Positions 8,575-16,852 of a stretch of 64,000 nucleotides of DNA are shown one piece after another (the first letter of the stretch is position 1; each line of letters starts with the position of its first letter). Where the stretch lies: positions 1-64,000 of the IMG/VR virus record IMGVR_UViG_3300004369_000010, one strand, 5' to 3'. Source of the DNA: a virus. A program made the translations under genes and the position numbers. A model generated the notes under the pieces. That model was not told where the DNA came from. It saw only the letters and a program-made list of their open reading frames with translations, and searched no databases.

Positions 8575-9479
8575 CACAAACTTTCAATCCAAATATTATT
8601 TAGACCGCCACCCAAAGTCGTGTATCGTGGACTTAATGAACCAGCGCCAATACCGTGGTAAATGCCGGTTGTTGAAGTGATGCTGTCCGTATATGTGGAG
8701 TACAGCGACCAGGTGTTGGACGATACAGATCCAAAGTAAACCTCAATGGAGGATCCGCGAGCAACAACCCGCAAATCACCCACACTTCGATTAACGGTCG
8801 CAACATTCGTCCAGCTTGTACTGCCGTTACGATACTGGAGCGACCATCGCGTTGTATAGTTATCTACGCTAAATCCAGGTGAGTGCGATTCTGGAGTTCC
8901 TCCGGAACAAGAGTAATAACTTTGCCGTGTTTGCAAAAGGCATTGCGAATTGCAATGTGTGTCCGAACATGTTGAACCACAATTCGCGCTGTATTTTCCA
9001 CCCCAAAAGTTCTGATAGTCATAAGACGGGTTTGCTCCGGAATAAATAGTATGACCTGTATAGATGTCCGCACATTCACAAAAATTCTTGTTGCTGTGAG
9101 TTGAATAGCCAGACAAAACGCAATAAGCCGCACTCGCAGGAGTGTGAGAACCCGGATACGAATAAGTAGATGACACATAGTCGCCGAAGCCTAAACGCCA
9201 CATTTTCGTAGTTGACTGTCGACGAAAATAAATACATCCGCCGTCCGACCTATCGCAAGCAACTTTTATTTCAACATCAGGTGTACCCACCTGAAACATC
9301 CCTCTAGGGCTAGCAGTGTTAGAAGTAGCACAACTAAAACCAGATCCTGAACTGGTAAATGACGGTGTTCCAGAATCGGATTCAGCCAAATCTGGACTAA
9401 GTGATGAACCGCTTGACTTGATCACATAAAATGGGTGACGACCGCCCGTTCTTAGTGTCCCTCCCAGTCCAACTGTCAC
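8574..9479 (-). CDS. Cysteine-rich tail/fibre protein
   Basis: The 301-residue protein is Ser/Thr/Gly/Tyr-rich. Its central section (about residues 105-180) is unusually rich in cysteine: FCECADIY, ANCGSTCSDTHCNSQCLL and SYYSCSGG, plus earlier GFSCATSN and VACDRSDGGCIYF. The C-terminal third (WSLQYRNGSTSWTNVATVNR, then DLRVVARGSSIEVYFG) has the look of a concanavalin/laminin-G type carbohydrate-binding sandwich. It overlaps the fibre gene upstream by four bases and probably forms an exposed adhesin. Disulfides or a metal-stabilised insert are likely. The specific ligand is unknown. Confidence 0.7.
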   Translation of the reverse strand: MTVGLGGTLRTGGRHPFYVIKSSGSSLSPDLAESDSGTPSFTSSGSGFSCATSNTASPRGMFQVGTPDVEIKVACDRSDGGCIYFRRQSTTKMWRLGFGDYVSSTYSYPGSHTPASAAYCVLSGYSTHSNKNFCECADIYTGHTIYSGANPSYDYQNFWGGKYSANCGSTCSDTHCNSQCLLQTRQSYYSCSGGTPESHSPGFSVDNYTTRWSLQYRNGSTSWTNVATVNRSVGDLRVVARGSSIEVYFGSVSSNTWSLYSTYTDSITSTTGIYHGIGAGSLSPRYTTLGGGLNNIWIESL

Positions 9480-10513
9480 GAGAATCCCCTGCCAGACAAG
9501 AACCCGAACCAGGTTGTACCACCGTTATAGGTCGTCAAAGTCCAAACATTTGTCTTGTTAGCGGCGGTGTCCTCGTTTGGTCGAACGGAATTAGGCCACT
9601 TTACTGATGCCGGGAATGTCAGAACACGACCAGCAGTTCCGTCATTGCGGACAATTAAAGTCAATGTAAAAACTTCGGTCGTCGGACCAGAACCACCCCA
9701 TGTTGGGTAAAGGAGATTTAGGGTGACATTAGTTCCGAGGGTGAAGGCTTCAACATTGTAGGAATCACCGAGAGAGAATGTTGAAGTAGAAATTGTTCCC
9801 GAATCACGCCCTTCCTCAGAATACTTTTTAAGAAGCGGCGAGTTTGCCCATGAGACACCATAAGTTTGAGTGCTGTCGGCAACTAAGACAGTTCTGTTTG
9901 AGCCAACCCCAAGGCGTGCTACCGTATCGTTTGATTGACCGACAAGAAGATCACCCTTGGCGTTGATGGTTGAGAGCGGAACATTTCCCGAGAGGCTGAC
10001 GGTCTTCCAGGCTACGCCCGTACTGGTCGTTGAGTCCGCTTGGAGAACCTGACCATCGGATCCAATTCCCTGAACTGTTGGTGTAGAAGGTGAGGAGGCA
10101 ACAATCAGGTCACCTTTGGCTGTCAGGATGTTCTTCGGAATCAAGCCGGTAGTATCAACCTCCGGTAGAGCGTGAACATGGTCAATGCGTGCCGTGGCAT
10201 CAACCACCCCGGCACTGTTCGCCTGCCCATAGGCCAGAGTTGCCATCTGTCCAGTTGAACCAAACTGGCCGACCGCAACCCACGAGCCAGTGTTATCTGT
10301 ACCGTTGAAGTAATAGAGCGTTGACGTGTCGGTCTTGAAGAAGAATGATCTAGCGTGTTCCGAAGCAGGGGCTGGTAGCGATGTGCCAGATGTGAAGATG
10401 GCACCCTTCGTCTCAATACTGGCATGGCTAGAATCCAGTTGTTGACGGGTGAAAGCATCAGAGTCTTCGCTCCATCGATAGATGCCGAAACGGTTTGTCT
10501 GTGTAACAGTCAT
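9476..10513 (-). CDS. Tail-fibre protein with AKGDLLVG modules
   Basis: The product has 345 residues and starts MTVTQTNRFGIYRWSEDSDA, a fibre-attachment type N-terminus. Two consecutive copies of a module of about 42 residues follow: TAKGDLIVASS...SDGQVLQADSTTSTGVAWKT and NAKGDLLVGQSNDTVARLGV...GVSWAN. The same module occurs in the proteins at 12420-13160 and 1-4575. The C-terminal 110 residues (EGRDSGTISTSTFSLGDSYN to TTWFGFLSGRGFS) form a separate beta-rich domain. It is a probable fibre shaft and tip protein and overlaps the downstream cysteine-rich gene by four bases. Confidence 0.8.
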   Translation of the reverse strand: MTVTQTNRFGIYRWSEDSDAFTRQQLDSSHASIETKGAIFTSGTSLPAPASEHARSFFFKTDTSTLYYFNGTDNTGSWVAVGQFGSTGQMATLAYGQANSAGVVDATARIDHVHALPEVDTTGLIPKNILTAKGDLIVASSPSTPTVQGIGSDGQVLQADSTTSTGVAWKTVSLSGNVPLSTINAKGDLLVGQSNDTVARLGVGSNRTVLVADSTQTYGVSWANSPLLKKYSEEGRDSGTISTSTFSLGDSYNVEAFTLGTNVTLNLLYPTWGGSGPTTEVFTLTLIVRNDGTAGRVLTFPASVKWPNSVRPNEDTAANKTNVWTLTTYNGGTTWFGFLSGRGFS

Positions 10514-10545
10514 TGCTTGCGCCCTTATTCTTAGTTTGTGTGAAC

Positions 10546-10842
10546 TTACGGGTTGTTATGAAACAGGTCTCTCAAACCGCTTTTTGCCAAATATTCCCGA
10601 TCCATTTGTGAGATGTCTTTAATATTACTATCTACCAGTTCGTAAGAGGCATAGAGAACTCCGTTGACATCTTCCGGTTCTGCGAATATGGCACGTTTAC
10701 CAGGACTTTCAGGTACTGGCGTAGAGAGAACCTCGCGCCAACCTTTAGGAAGCGGAGAACCTGGCTCCCAACCCGGCTGCGCCAAGGCCACATCTCCCTT
10801 ATAGCGAGGAAATTTTCCATCAGGATCCATATAAAGATTCAC
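10546..10842 (-). CDS. Hypothetical fibre-region protein (possible chaperone)
   Basis: This 98-residue protein reads MNLYMDPDGKFPRYKGDVAL, then WEPGSPLPKGWREVLSTPVP, and ends LAKSGLRDLFHNNP. The size and position directly after a large tail protein are those of small fibre-assembly proteins, but no family signature is recognised. Its start overlaps the upstream stop by four bases (10839-10842), so it is co-translated with the propeller-like tail protein. Confidence 0.5.
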   Translation of the reverse strand: MNLYMDPDGKFPRYKGDVALAQPGWEPGSPLPKGWREVLSTPVPESPGKRAIFAEPEDVNGVLYASYELVDSNIKDISQMDREYLAKSGLRDLFHNNP

Positions 10843-12416
10843 TTGATAAATCCCATCTCATGATTGAACGGCACATCTGTCTTACTAGGAGTACTTAAAT
10901 TCACTGTCGTGAAATCGTCAGTTGAATCTGCAGTGAAAACAGTTGGATTATCTGGCGTTTCTGAAGTAGGGCCAGCAAACACGATAGAACTTTCGGCGTA
11001 ATCCACTATCAAAGACTCTGTTTGAACGCTTCCACCATTAAAATTTCCAAAACTTAACTCGTGCGTTGACTCCAATGATCCGTCAAACGGAAAAGCCAGT
11101 GAGACGAAAATTTCTTCTGCTGTGGTACCCCAAAAACCGTCGGCATCAAACAGAGTAGCAACTATAAAGAAACTATCTTCACTTGCCCATTTGACACTAA
11201 ACGACGTTATCTGCAGATCTGTTTCAACACTTTCATGTTCATATCTAAAACTTATTCGTCTTTGCCAAATTATTTCCCCCAAATGATCCACTCTGACCAG
11301 AACGATTGAAGCCGTATAAAGTTCGTCATCTAGTTCGTAAAAAGGAAAAATCGCGCTTCCATCCGAAGGCACCTCAATAGCCCTTGGATAGGGCATCATT
11401 TCATAATTACTTGTTGAAAGAATTTTAGCTGACCCATAGTTGAAGGCCAGCGCCGCTATATAACTCAACGAGGTGCCGCCACCATCAAACGGTCGCCATC
11501 CCCATGCAACATACTGTCGATCCCAACTGGGTCGCGAAGAAACAACATGGGCAGGAGTTGATATTCCGCCCGACTCGGCTGAGCCTGTCCAAATTTTCCA
11601 TGGAAATGTTGAGTCCACTGTTCCGCCAGCCAGGTAACGGATCACCCAAACCTGTGGTTCGGACGCAGAAGAGTCCTGGAACGCAATCGGATAACTGACA
11701 TTCCCCGAATCGTAACCAGCCATCTGTCCCTGCACAAAAAAAGTAGCAGACGAACTGTAAGACAAACGCCTATGCCATATCAGAGTTCCTGACTGATTAT
11801 ATTTACGTAAATATATATGTTGGTTGCCATCGAATGTTGTGTTGCCAGAAAGACCCCAAAACACATAGGTTTGCCAATTGTCAAAATAGACCTGATTGTC
11901 AAAAAAGTCATTGCTACCGATATAGATTTTTTTCGCCCAGTTAAATGTCGGTGGACTAACCAAACCGTAGTACTCGTAACTTGACAATGAATTTGATGCT
12001 CCACCGAACTCATCAATTAGTTCAGCGACATACACATGTTCTGACTGGGATCCACCTAAAATTCTTTGCGTAGGTTCCGCTCCAGTCGCGTCATTCCATC
12101 GATAATATGGATTCTTTAACGTGGAGAACTCAGTAAATGTATATGGGAATATCCCACCTGGCTCCCCCGAGTACCCTCCAAGTAAGCTAGTGTAATCAAG
12201 GTAAACAGACCAATTATTGCTGGATGTGGTGGAATCAGTGACCCCAGATATAACCAGTCCGTAATAATCTTTTCCTGCGAACTGGATTGGGCCAACCTGA
12301 GCAACAGATAGAAACGGTACAGATGTAGATATGTCCGTCCGATGAAACAGCGAATAGTAGTAATCAATTTTTCCCTGAACTGCTTCGCAGGCTACATAAT
12401 ATTGGATATTAGGCAT
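10839..12416 (-). CDS. Large beta-propeller-like tail protein
   Basis: The 525-residue product is rich in aromatic residues and repeats a pattern of the type 'x-W-x-R-R-hydrophobic-S/aromatic' after a phrase like 'G-x-hydrophobic-I-W' (NQSGTLIWHRRLSYSSSATF, LGEIIWQRRISFRYEHES). It also has AHVVSSRPSWDRQYVAWGWR and VRYLAGGTVDSTFPWKI. Repeats of this kind suggest a beta-propeller, plausible for a carbohydrate- or surface-binding tip. No catalytic acid pair can be assigned. It lies in the fibre operon and overlaps the following small gene by four bases. Confidence 0.6.
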   Translation of the reverse strand: MPNIQYYVACEAVQGKIDYYYSLFHRTDISTSVPFLSVAQVGPIQFAGKDYYGLVISGVTDSTTSSNNWSVYLDYTSLLGGYSGEPGGIFPYTFTEFSTLKNPYYRWNDATGAEPTQRILGGSQSEHVYVAELIDEFGGASNSLSSYEYYGLVSPPTFNWAKKIYIGSNDFFDNQVYFDNWQTYVFWGLSGNTTFDGNQHIYLRKYNQSGTLIWHRRLSYSSSATFFVQGQMAGYDSGNVSYPIAFQDSSASEPQVWVIRYLAGGTVDSTFPWKIWTGSAESGGISTPAHVVSSRPSWDRQYVAWGWRPFDGGGTSLSYIAALAFNYGSAKILSTSNYEMMPYPRAIEVPSDGSAIFPFYELDDELYTASIVLVRVDHLGEIIWQRRISFRYEHESVETDLQITSFSVKWASEDSFFIVATLFDADGFWGTTAEEIFVSLAFPFDGSLESTHELSFGNFNGGSVQTESLIVDYAESSIVFAGPTSETPDNPTVFTADSTDDFTTVNLSTPSKTDVPFNHEMGFIK

Positions 12417-12419
12417 TGA

Positions 12420-13160
12420 TTACCCCAGATCGCCTACAAGAATATAAAAATCATTGTCCGCATAATAAATGGCAGTTGCAGCCGCATACCTTCCCGACAT
12501 GGATTTATAGCCGCTCTTTGACCCCACCCCTGCACTTCCTGCTGCCTGGAAGATAATGTCATTTGAGCCAACTATGAGCATAAACATGAACTGCATTCCA
12601 TCTTGTAAACCCGAATCAGTGGCAATGTCGGGAAGTGTGATAGTCACATCACCAGCCAGGGTGTCAACATAAATGAGTTTTCCTGCGTCACCTGAGCTCA
12701 AGGTGAAACTAGATGATTCCGTTTGCGTCGGCAGGGGTGACTCAAACGAAAAAGGATCTGCCCATTCAACACCCGTGGCTTCAGATGAGTTCGCAAACAA
12801 TGCTTGCCCATCCGTTCCAATAGGCACCCGAGCCACCGTGTCGTTGGCGGTACCAACGAGTAAATCACCCTTCGCATCCACATTCAACGAAATTGTGAAC
12901 GACGAGGTTGACTCTGAGACTGAAATCCCTGAGCCACCCGTAATTTCGCCGATAGCCGTCCACAGCGTTCCGTCAAAGTATCGGATCACATTGTCATCTT
13001 TTGTGTAGCACACCATACCTTCAGAGGGTGTCGCTAACTCGGCATCACGTGTCGTGGTGTTATCAAACACCATTACACTCTGCTCCATCAAATATTGCAT
13101 GAGGTCAGCAGCATAAAATGCCTCCTCATCTACCCATGATCGATAACCGGCTCCAGCCAT
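12420..13160 (-). CDS. Tail-fibre protein with AKGDLLVG module
   Basis: This 246-residue protein starts MAGAGYRSWVDEEAFYAADL, a common first segment of actinophage fibre proteins. Next comes MVCYTKDDNVIRYFDGTLWT, then the shared module DAKGDLLVGTANDTVARVPI...TGVEWADP (about residues 94-136), then a domain ending in NDIIFQAAGSAGVG and DNDFYILVGDLG. It directly follows the tail-protein-I gene, so it probably attaches a fibre to the baseplate. It is the first fibre gene of the minus-strand series. Confidence 0.8.
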   Translation of the reverse strand: MAGAGYRSWVDEEAFYAADLMQYLMEQSVMVFDNTTTRDAELATPSEGMVCYTKDDNVIRYFDGTLWTAIGEITGGSGISVSESTSSFTISLNVDAKGDLLVGTANDTVARVPIGTDGQALFANSSEATGVEWADPFSFESPLPTQTESSSFTLSSGDAGKLIYVDTLAGDVTITLPDIATDSGLQDGMQFMFMLIVGSNDIIFQAAGSAGVGSKSGYKSMSGRYAAATAIYYADNDFYILVGDLG

Positions 13161-13169
13161 AATTACTCC

Positions 13170-14651
13170 TTACAACAAGCTGCTTGACAACAGACCATCT
13201 GTAGAACTTCCCAAGATAAAGAGACTGTCGGTACCCTCGGCATTGCATTCGTGCTCAATTTTAAAACCAGCCGGTTTGGTGTACTGCAACGCATCAATAA
13301 TTTCCTGAGATGATTCCCCATCCACACCACCAGGGGTTTCACTTGTCTTGGTAAAAACCTTAATCAGGAAAGGAACGCCTTGATGCTTGGGGTAGATTGT
13401 CACCGTCTTGCTGTCAGTCAAATAAAACTTTACGGTTTCTTCTAACGCTTCAAGAGTTCCCGCCCTTATCCCATAATACTGATTTGTTATCTGCCAGCGA
13501 AGAAACTCAATACGGTTGGTGATATCAATACGGAATGCCTCAATCTCAATCCACGACTGATCTATTAGCCCGACCTCTCCAACCGTGTCACTTTCATCTG
13601 CCTCAACTTGCTCCCATTCAAGCGTTGATGTACCTATATCCTGACTCGTTATCTCAAACTGACCGTCAAAAGTTCCTGCGTCACGAACCAAAACCGTCTG
13701 ACCAACCTCAAACGCGGTGACATCCCCATCAAGTACGGCAGTAACAATGTTTGATGCCCTATCAATAGTTATGACATCCAAATTGATTTGCGGCGTGGGA
13801 TCAATGTCCTCCATGAGTGCCAACCAATTGCTAGGAAGGTTGCCCCATGGTGTTGTTCGAATCGTTGGATCTACATATTGAGTCCCCGTAAACTGAGATA
13901 GCCATGGAAGAAAGCGGGGTTCGCAGACATTCCCATCAATAAGCGCACTTAAAGACGTTTCATCTGCGACATCTCGTCCACCTTCAATATCCCTATACCG
14001 ATAATGGACGTATTGACCGTAACCAAGTCCAGCGCCCGTTAGCCCTATTTCCATCATCCGATACATCGGAAACGACGGGTAGACTTGCGCTAAATCAAAA
14101 TCGTTAAAAACTGACGGTACGAGTGGCACACACTCACGCAGAAACCTGTTATTAGTAAACCCATACTCGGGCATTAATACCGGAATCGTCAATAAAATCG
14201 GCAACCCATTGTGCGCACTGATTGTTATCGTTACAGCAATAGCATAGGTTTCAGCAGTGTCGGGGATATCCAATGGTTCGGCCCTAACAATACGCCAAAC
14301 TCCAGCCGCCACCAGATTAGATCGCGAAGTGGAGTCCTCCCCATCTAAAGCGAGCGTGACTTCAACAACAGCATCGGCTTCAGCCTTTATCCGACAGTGA
14401 AAATCCATGTTATCGTTAGCATCAATAAGACGTGTTTCACTTGGATTAAAGGTCAGAACAATATCAGTATAATCTGTTGGTTGAATACGAAGTGAGTTAT
14501 AACCAGACGCCACTTTTGAGTCAAAATCAACGGACAATGTTGCGTTCGTCGCTGACCACGACCCGATTGTTGAAGCGAAAGAATGATCCTCTTCCTCAAT
14601 CAGATTGACCTGTAGTTCACCGGTCTGTAGGAAACTTTCTCCATGTGCCAT
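13170..14651 (-). CDS. Baseplate protein, P2 gpI / tail protein I-like, with N-terminal binding domain
   Basis: The product is 493 residues. Residues about 1-170 look like a beta-sandwich binding module (WSATNATLSVDFDSKVASGY, LRIQPTDYTDIVLTFNPSET). The remainder matches the tail-protein-I layout: FLPWLSQFTGTQYVDP, LRWQITNQYYGIRAGTLEAL, YPKHQGVPFLIKVFTKTSET and IIDALQYTKPAGFKIEHE. In contractile phages this protein caps the baseplate wedge next to gpJ, exactly as here (gpJ-like gene two bases upstream). It links the wedge to the fibres encoded next. The inserted middle segment near residues 300-360 is unusual. Confidence 0.8.
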   Translation of the reverse strand: MAHGESFLQTGELQVNLIEEEDHSFASTIGSWSATNATLSVDFDSKVASGYNSLRIQPTDYTDIVLTFNPSETRLIDANDNMDFHCRIKAEADAVVEVTLALDGEDSTSRSNLVAAGVWRIVRAEPLDIPDTAETYAIAVTITISAHNGLPILLTIPVLMPEYGFTNNRFLRECVPLVPSVFNDFDLAQVYPSFPMYRMMEIGLTGAGLGYGQYVHYRYRDIEGGRDVADETSLSALIDGNVCEPRFLPWLSQFTGTQYVDPTIRTTPWGNLPSNWLALMEDIDPTPQINLDVITIDRASNIVTAVLDGDVTAFEVGQTVLVRDAGTFDGQFEITSQDIGTSTLEWEQVEADESDTVGEVGLIDQSWIEIEAFRIDITNRIEFLRWQITNQYYGIRAGTLEALEETVKFYLTDSKTVTIYPKHQGVPFLIKVFTKTSETPGGVDGESSQEIIDALQYTKPAGFKIEHECNAEGTDSLFILGSSTDGLLSSSLL

Positions 14652-14653
14652 GA

Positions 14654-16087
14654 CTACACCGCCGACACCGTTACTGTTGCTTGTGGCAACACACCCCTAT
14701 AGAGGAATGTTATGTCTCCGCCAACTCCTTGATAGGCAAGTAGTTCATCTGCATCCAGAGACATAGTCGTACTCTCCACATAGGCCACACCCTCGACTTG
14801 CGAAACCTGGTTTGTTACCGAACTTAAACGCACGGTGCCCCCCCAGTCCCAGAACTGTGGAGAGAGATAGTTAGTAATCGCAGTATCAACGGCGGTTCGC
14901 ACATCCAATTCCGAATAACCCGCCGTAAGACCAAAGGTAATTGACACATCAATTGGAACAATCAGAGCATTGACAATACCCAATTGGATACCCGCAACCA
15001 TTTTAGAACTGACCCCAACCTGAATTTCATCCCGCACACTCGCCGAAATATCTGTCCCCTCAGACGATGTCACAGCGATTGTTACTGCCCCTAGTTCGTC
15101 AGCTGTTGTGTACTTCAACCCTTCCAGTAGTTCAACGGTGAAAGGAGATGATGATGTTTCGCCACTTGATGCCCCAACAGTATTCGTAAAATACACTGCC
15201 GAACCGGGGTAAGGCTCTACTGAATCCACCTCAAAGATGCCGTTAAAATAATCTGGCGTCGCTCCATAGATACGAATAACATCACCTGCGTTGGCAGGCG
15301 GATCAACGGAAGTCAAATTTGGTGTAAGGGATGCCCCAATCAGACCGCCTGATTCAAAAATCTGGATTCCATCTAGTTCGTCAACTTCAACTAAATCAAG
15401 TGTTTTTGCTCGGTACGCCTCAGCGTGATTTGTCAAGACATATGAATTAATCTGTGTAGCTGTTGCAAGTCCGGATGACAGACTTTGAATAAAGGCTACG
15501 CCACGAGTGAAATATTCCGCATCTGATTCACCGACAACTCCTTGCGTTAATGAGCCAGAGAATGTTACGGAAAAAACTTTGTTTGATGCACTCAAAATGA
15601 TGAGACTGTCGCCATCAGCGATAGCCGGTTTTTCGCCTGTTTCAATGGCAATAATTGATACTGGGTCAGATGTAGTTGATCCAACATCAATTTGACCACC
15701 AACAGTAGTTTCAAATATATGCTGTATGGATCCTGTTTCTGTTGTTTCCGTGTACGCAACTTGTGTGCCGATAGGAATACTTAAACCCGTATCATCAATT
15801 GATGTAAAAATAACTGAACCGCTTGCATAGTCATTCTCTACGCGGTTGAAGCCCATCAAGCCAAGAACGCCTTCCATTAAACCATTAGGAAGTCGATTAA
15901 TTGCACCTGTTACCAATCCAGTCACATACGACATGGCTTGAAGCATTGCGTCTTCAACGGTTCCAGTTCGTGGACTAAACTCTGGTAGAGCCGTTGTGGC
16001 GTACTCAACAGCAGCAGTGTAAATGTCCGCTGGTTGAGAATCATTGATTGTCAGGTCAATGTATTCGCTGAAGTCAGGTGAAGCCAT
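14654..16087 (-). CDS. Baseplate J-like protein
   Basis: The 477-residue protein has the typical gpJ/Mu gp47 order. An N-terminal helical segment (EYATTALPEFSPRTGTVEDA, AMSYVTGLVTGAINRLP) is followed by a beta domain (GLSIPIGTQVAYTET) and the ESDAEYFTRGVAFIQSLSSG loop. The C-terminal part has AGIQLGIVNALIVPIDVSIT and LSPQFWDWGGTVRLSSVTNQ, ending with VSQVEGVAYVES. It forms the wedge ring that opens on contraction. It sits between the gp25-like and gpI-like genes with spacers of two to three bases, the usual order in myoviruses. Confidence 0.92.
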   Translation of the reverse strand: MASPDFSEYIDLTINDSQPADIYTAAVEYATTALPEFSPRTGTVEDAMLQAMSYVTGLVTGAINRLPNGLMEGVLGLMGFNRVENDYASGSVIFTSIDDTGLSIPIGTQVAYTETTETGSIQHIFETTVGGQIDVGSTTSDPVSIIAIETGEKPAIADGDSLIILSASNKVFSVTFSGSLTQGVVGESDAEYFTRGVAFIQSLSSGLATATQINSYVLTNHAEAYRAKTLDLVEVDELDGIQIFESGGLIGASLTPNLTSVDPPANAGDVIRIYGATPDYFNGIFEVDSVEPYPGSAVYFTNTVGASSGETSSSPFTVELLEGLKYTTADELGAVTIAVTSSEGTDISASVRDEIQVGVSSKMVAGIQLGIVNALIVPIDVSITFGLTAGYSELDVRTAVDTAITNYLSPQFWDWGGTVRLSSVTNQVSQVEGVAYVESTTMSLDADELLAYQGVGGDITFLYRGVLPQATVTVSAV

Positions 16088-16089
16088 TA

Positions 16090-16386
16090 TCAGGTCCTTC
16101 TTGCAAAAGATATTGCTATGCCTACTTGCCCGGCATCGTCTTGATTTATGTCAACTGATGTGAGAGCTATTTCAGGGATGAAAGCCCCTGCGGTAAAGGC
16201 AAGTTGCTTTTTGCCTTCTTCGCTGAAAACTGGATCTGCAGCACCATAGTCTGGAGTAAGTGGCAATTCACCAGGCCTGATTTGGCATGTCAACGCCAAT
16301 AGTTGAGCGTAATACTCGTCCGTGTCAGTACTGACAGTTTCTACCCTGCCAGCCTTAAAACTGATGGGTATACGCATTGAGTCCAT
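16090..16386 (-). CDS. Baseplate wedge protein, T4 gp25 / gpW-like
   Basis: This 98-residue protein has the gp25 family size and pattern: YYAQLLALTCQIRPGELPLT, PDYGAADPVF and the C-terminal ALTSVDINQDDAGQVGIAIS. In contractile tails it joins the sheath end to the wedge. Two starts are possible, ATG 16386 or the ATG three codons later. Two bases separate it from the gpJ-like gene, and it follows the spike gene. Confidence 0.88.
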   Translation of the reverse strand: MDSMRIPISFKAGRVETVSTDTDEYYAQLLALTCQIRPGELPLTPDYGAADPVFSEEGKKQLAFTAGAFIPEIALTSVDINQDDAGQVGIAISFARRT

Positions 16387-16412
16387 TATCTAATTTTGCC
16401 ATGCCTGAGAGG

Positions 16413-16844
16413 TCAAGACAGAATGGATCCTAAAACAATAATTTCATCCAAACTGCTATTCAAAAAGCCACAAAGTACCTGGGTTCCAATTGGTGGAGTC
16501 ACCATCTGAACATCAACCAAAACTACGAAGTCGTTAGTTTCATCACTCACAGATTTAACGAAAGTACTGGTCGTGTAGGTGACTGGAGTAGAATTACCTC
16601 CAGAAACCGTCACGACGGCACTACCTGTCGTCTCAACAGTTTCAGTTACAGCGGCAGCTCGGGTTACATCAACTTGGAGAGTGTTTGAAATTACCAGACA
16701 AGGTCCGTAGCTGAAACCTGGCGTAAGTTGCGGTATTTCCACATAAACCTGGTTTCCTTCCACATTAGTTACCGTACCTAGGTATAGGCCATTTTTCTCC
16801 AACTCAACGGAGGCTGTTTTCTGTGGCGAGATGTAATTAAACAT
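16413..16844 (-). CDS. Baseplate central spike / gpV-like OB-fold protein
   Basis: The product has 143 residues. The N-terminal part (LYLGTVTNVEGNQVYVEIPQ, LTPGFSYGPC) and C-terminal part (VTPPIGTQVLCGFLNSSLDE, IIVLGSIL) form the five-strand OB fold seen in gp5/gpV spike proteins. The middle is a Thr/Val-rich insertion (AAAVTETVETTGSAVVTVSG). No lysozyme domain is attached. Position between the hub gene and gp25-like gene agrees with the spike role. Confidence 0.8.
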   Translation of the reverse strand: MFNYISPQKTASVELEKNGLYLGTVTNVEGNQVYVEIPQLTPGFSYGPCLVISNTLQVDVTRAAAVTETVETTGSAVVTVSGGNSTPVTYTTSTFVKSVSDETNDFVVLVDVQMVTPPIGTQVLCGFLNSSLDEIIVLGSILS

Positions 16845-16852
16845 TCAGTTCA

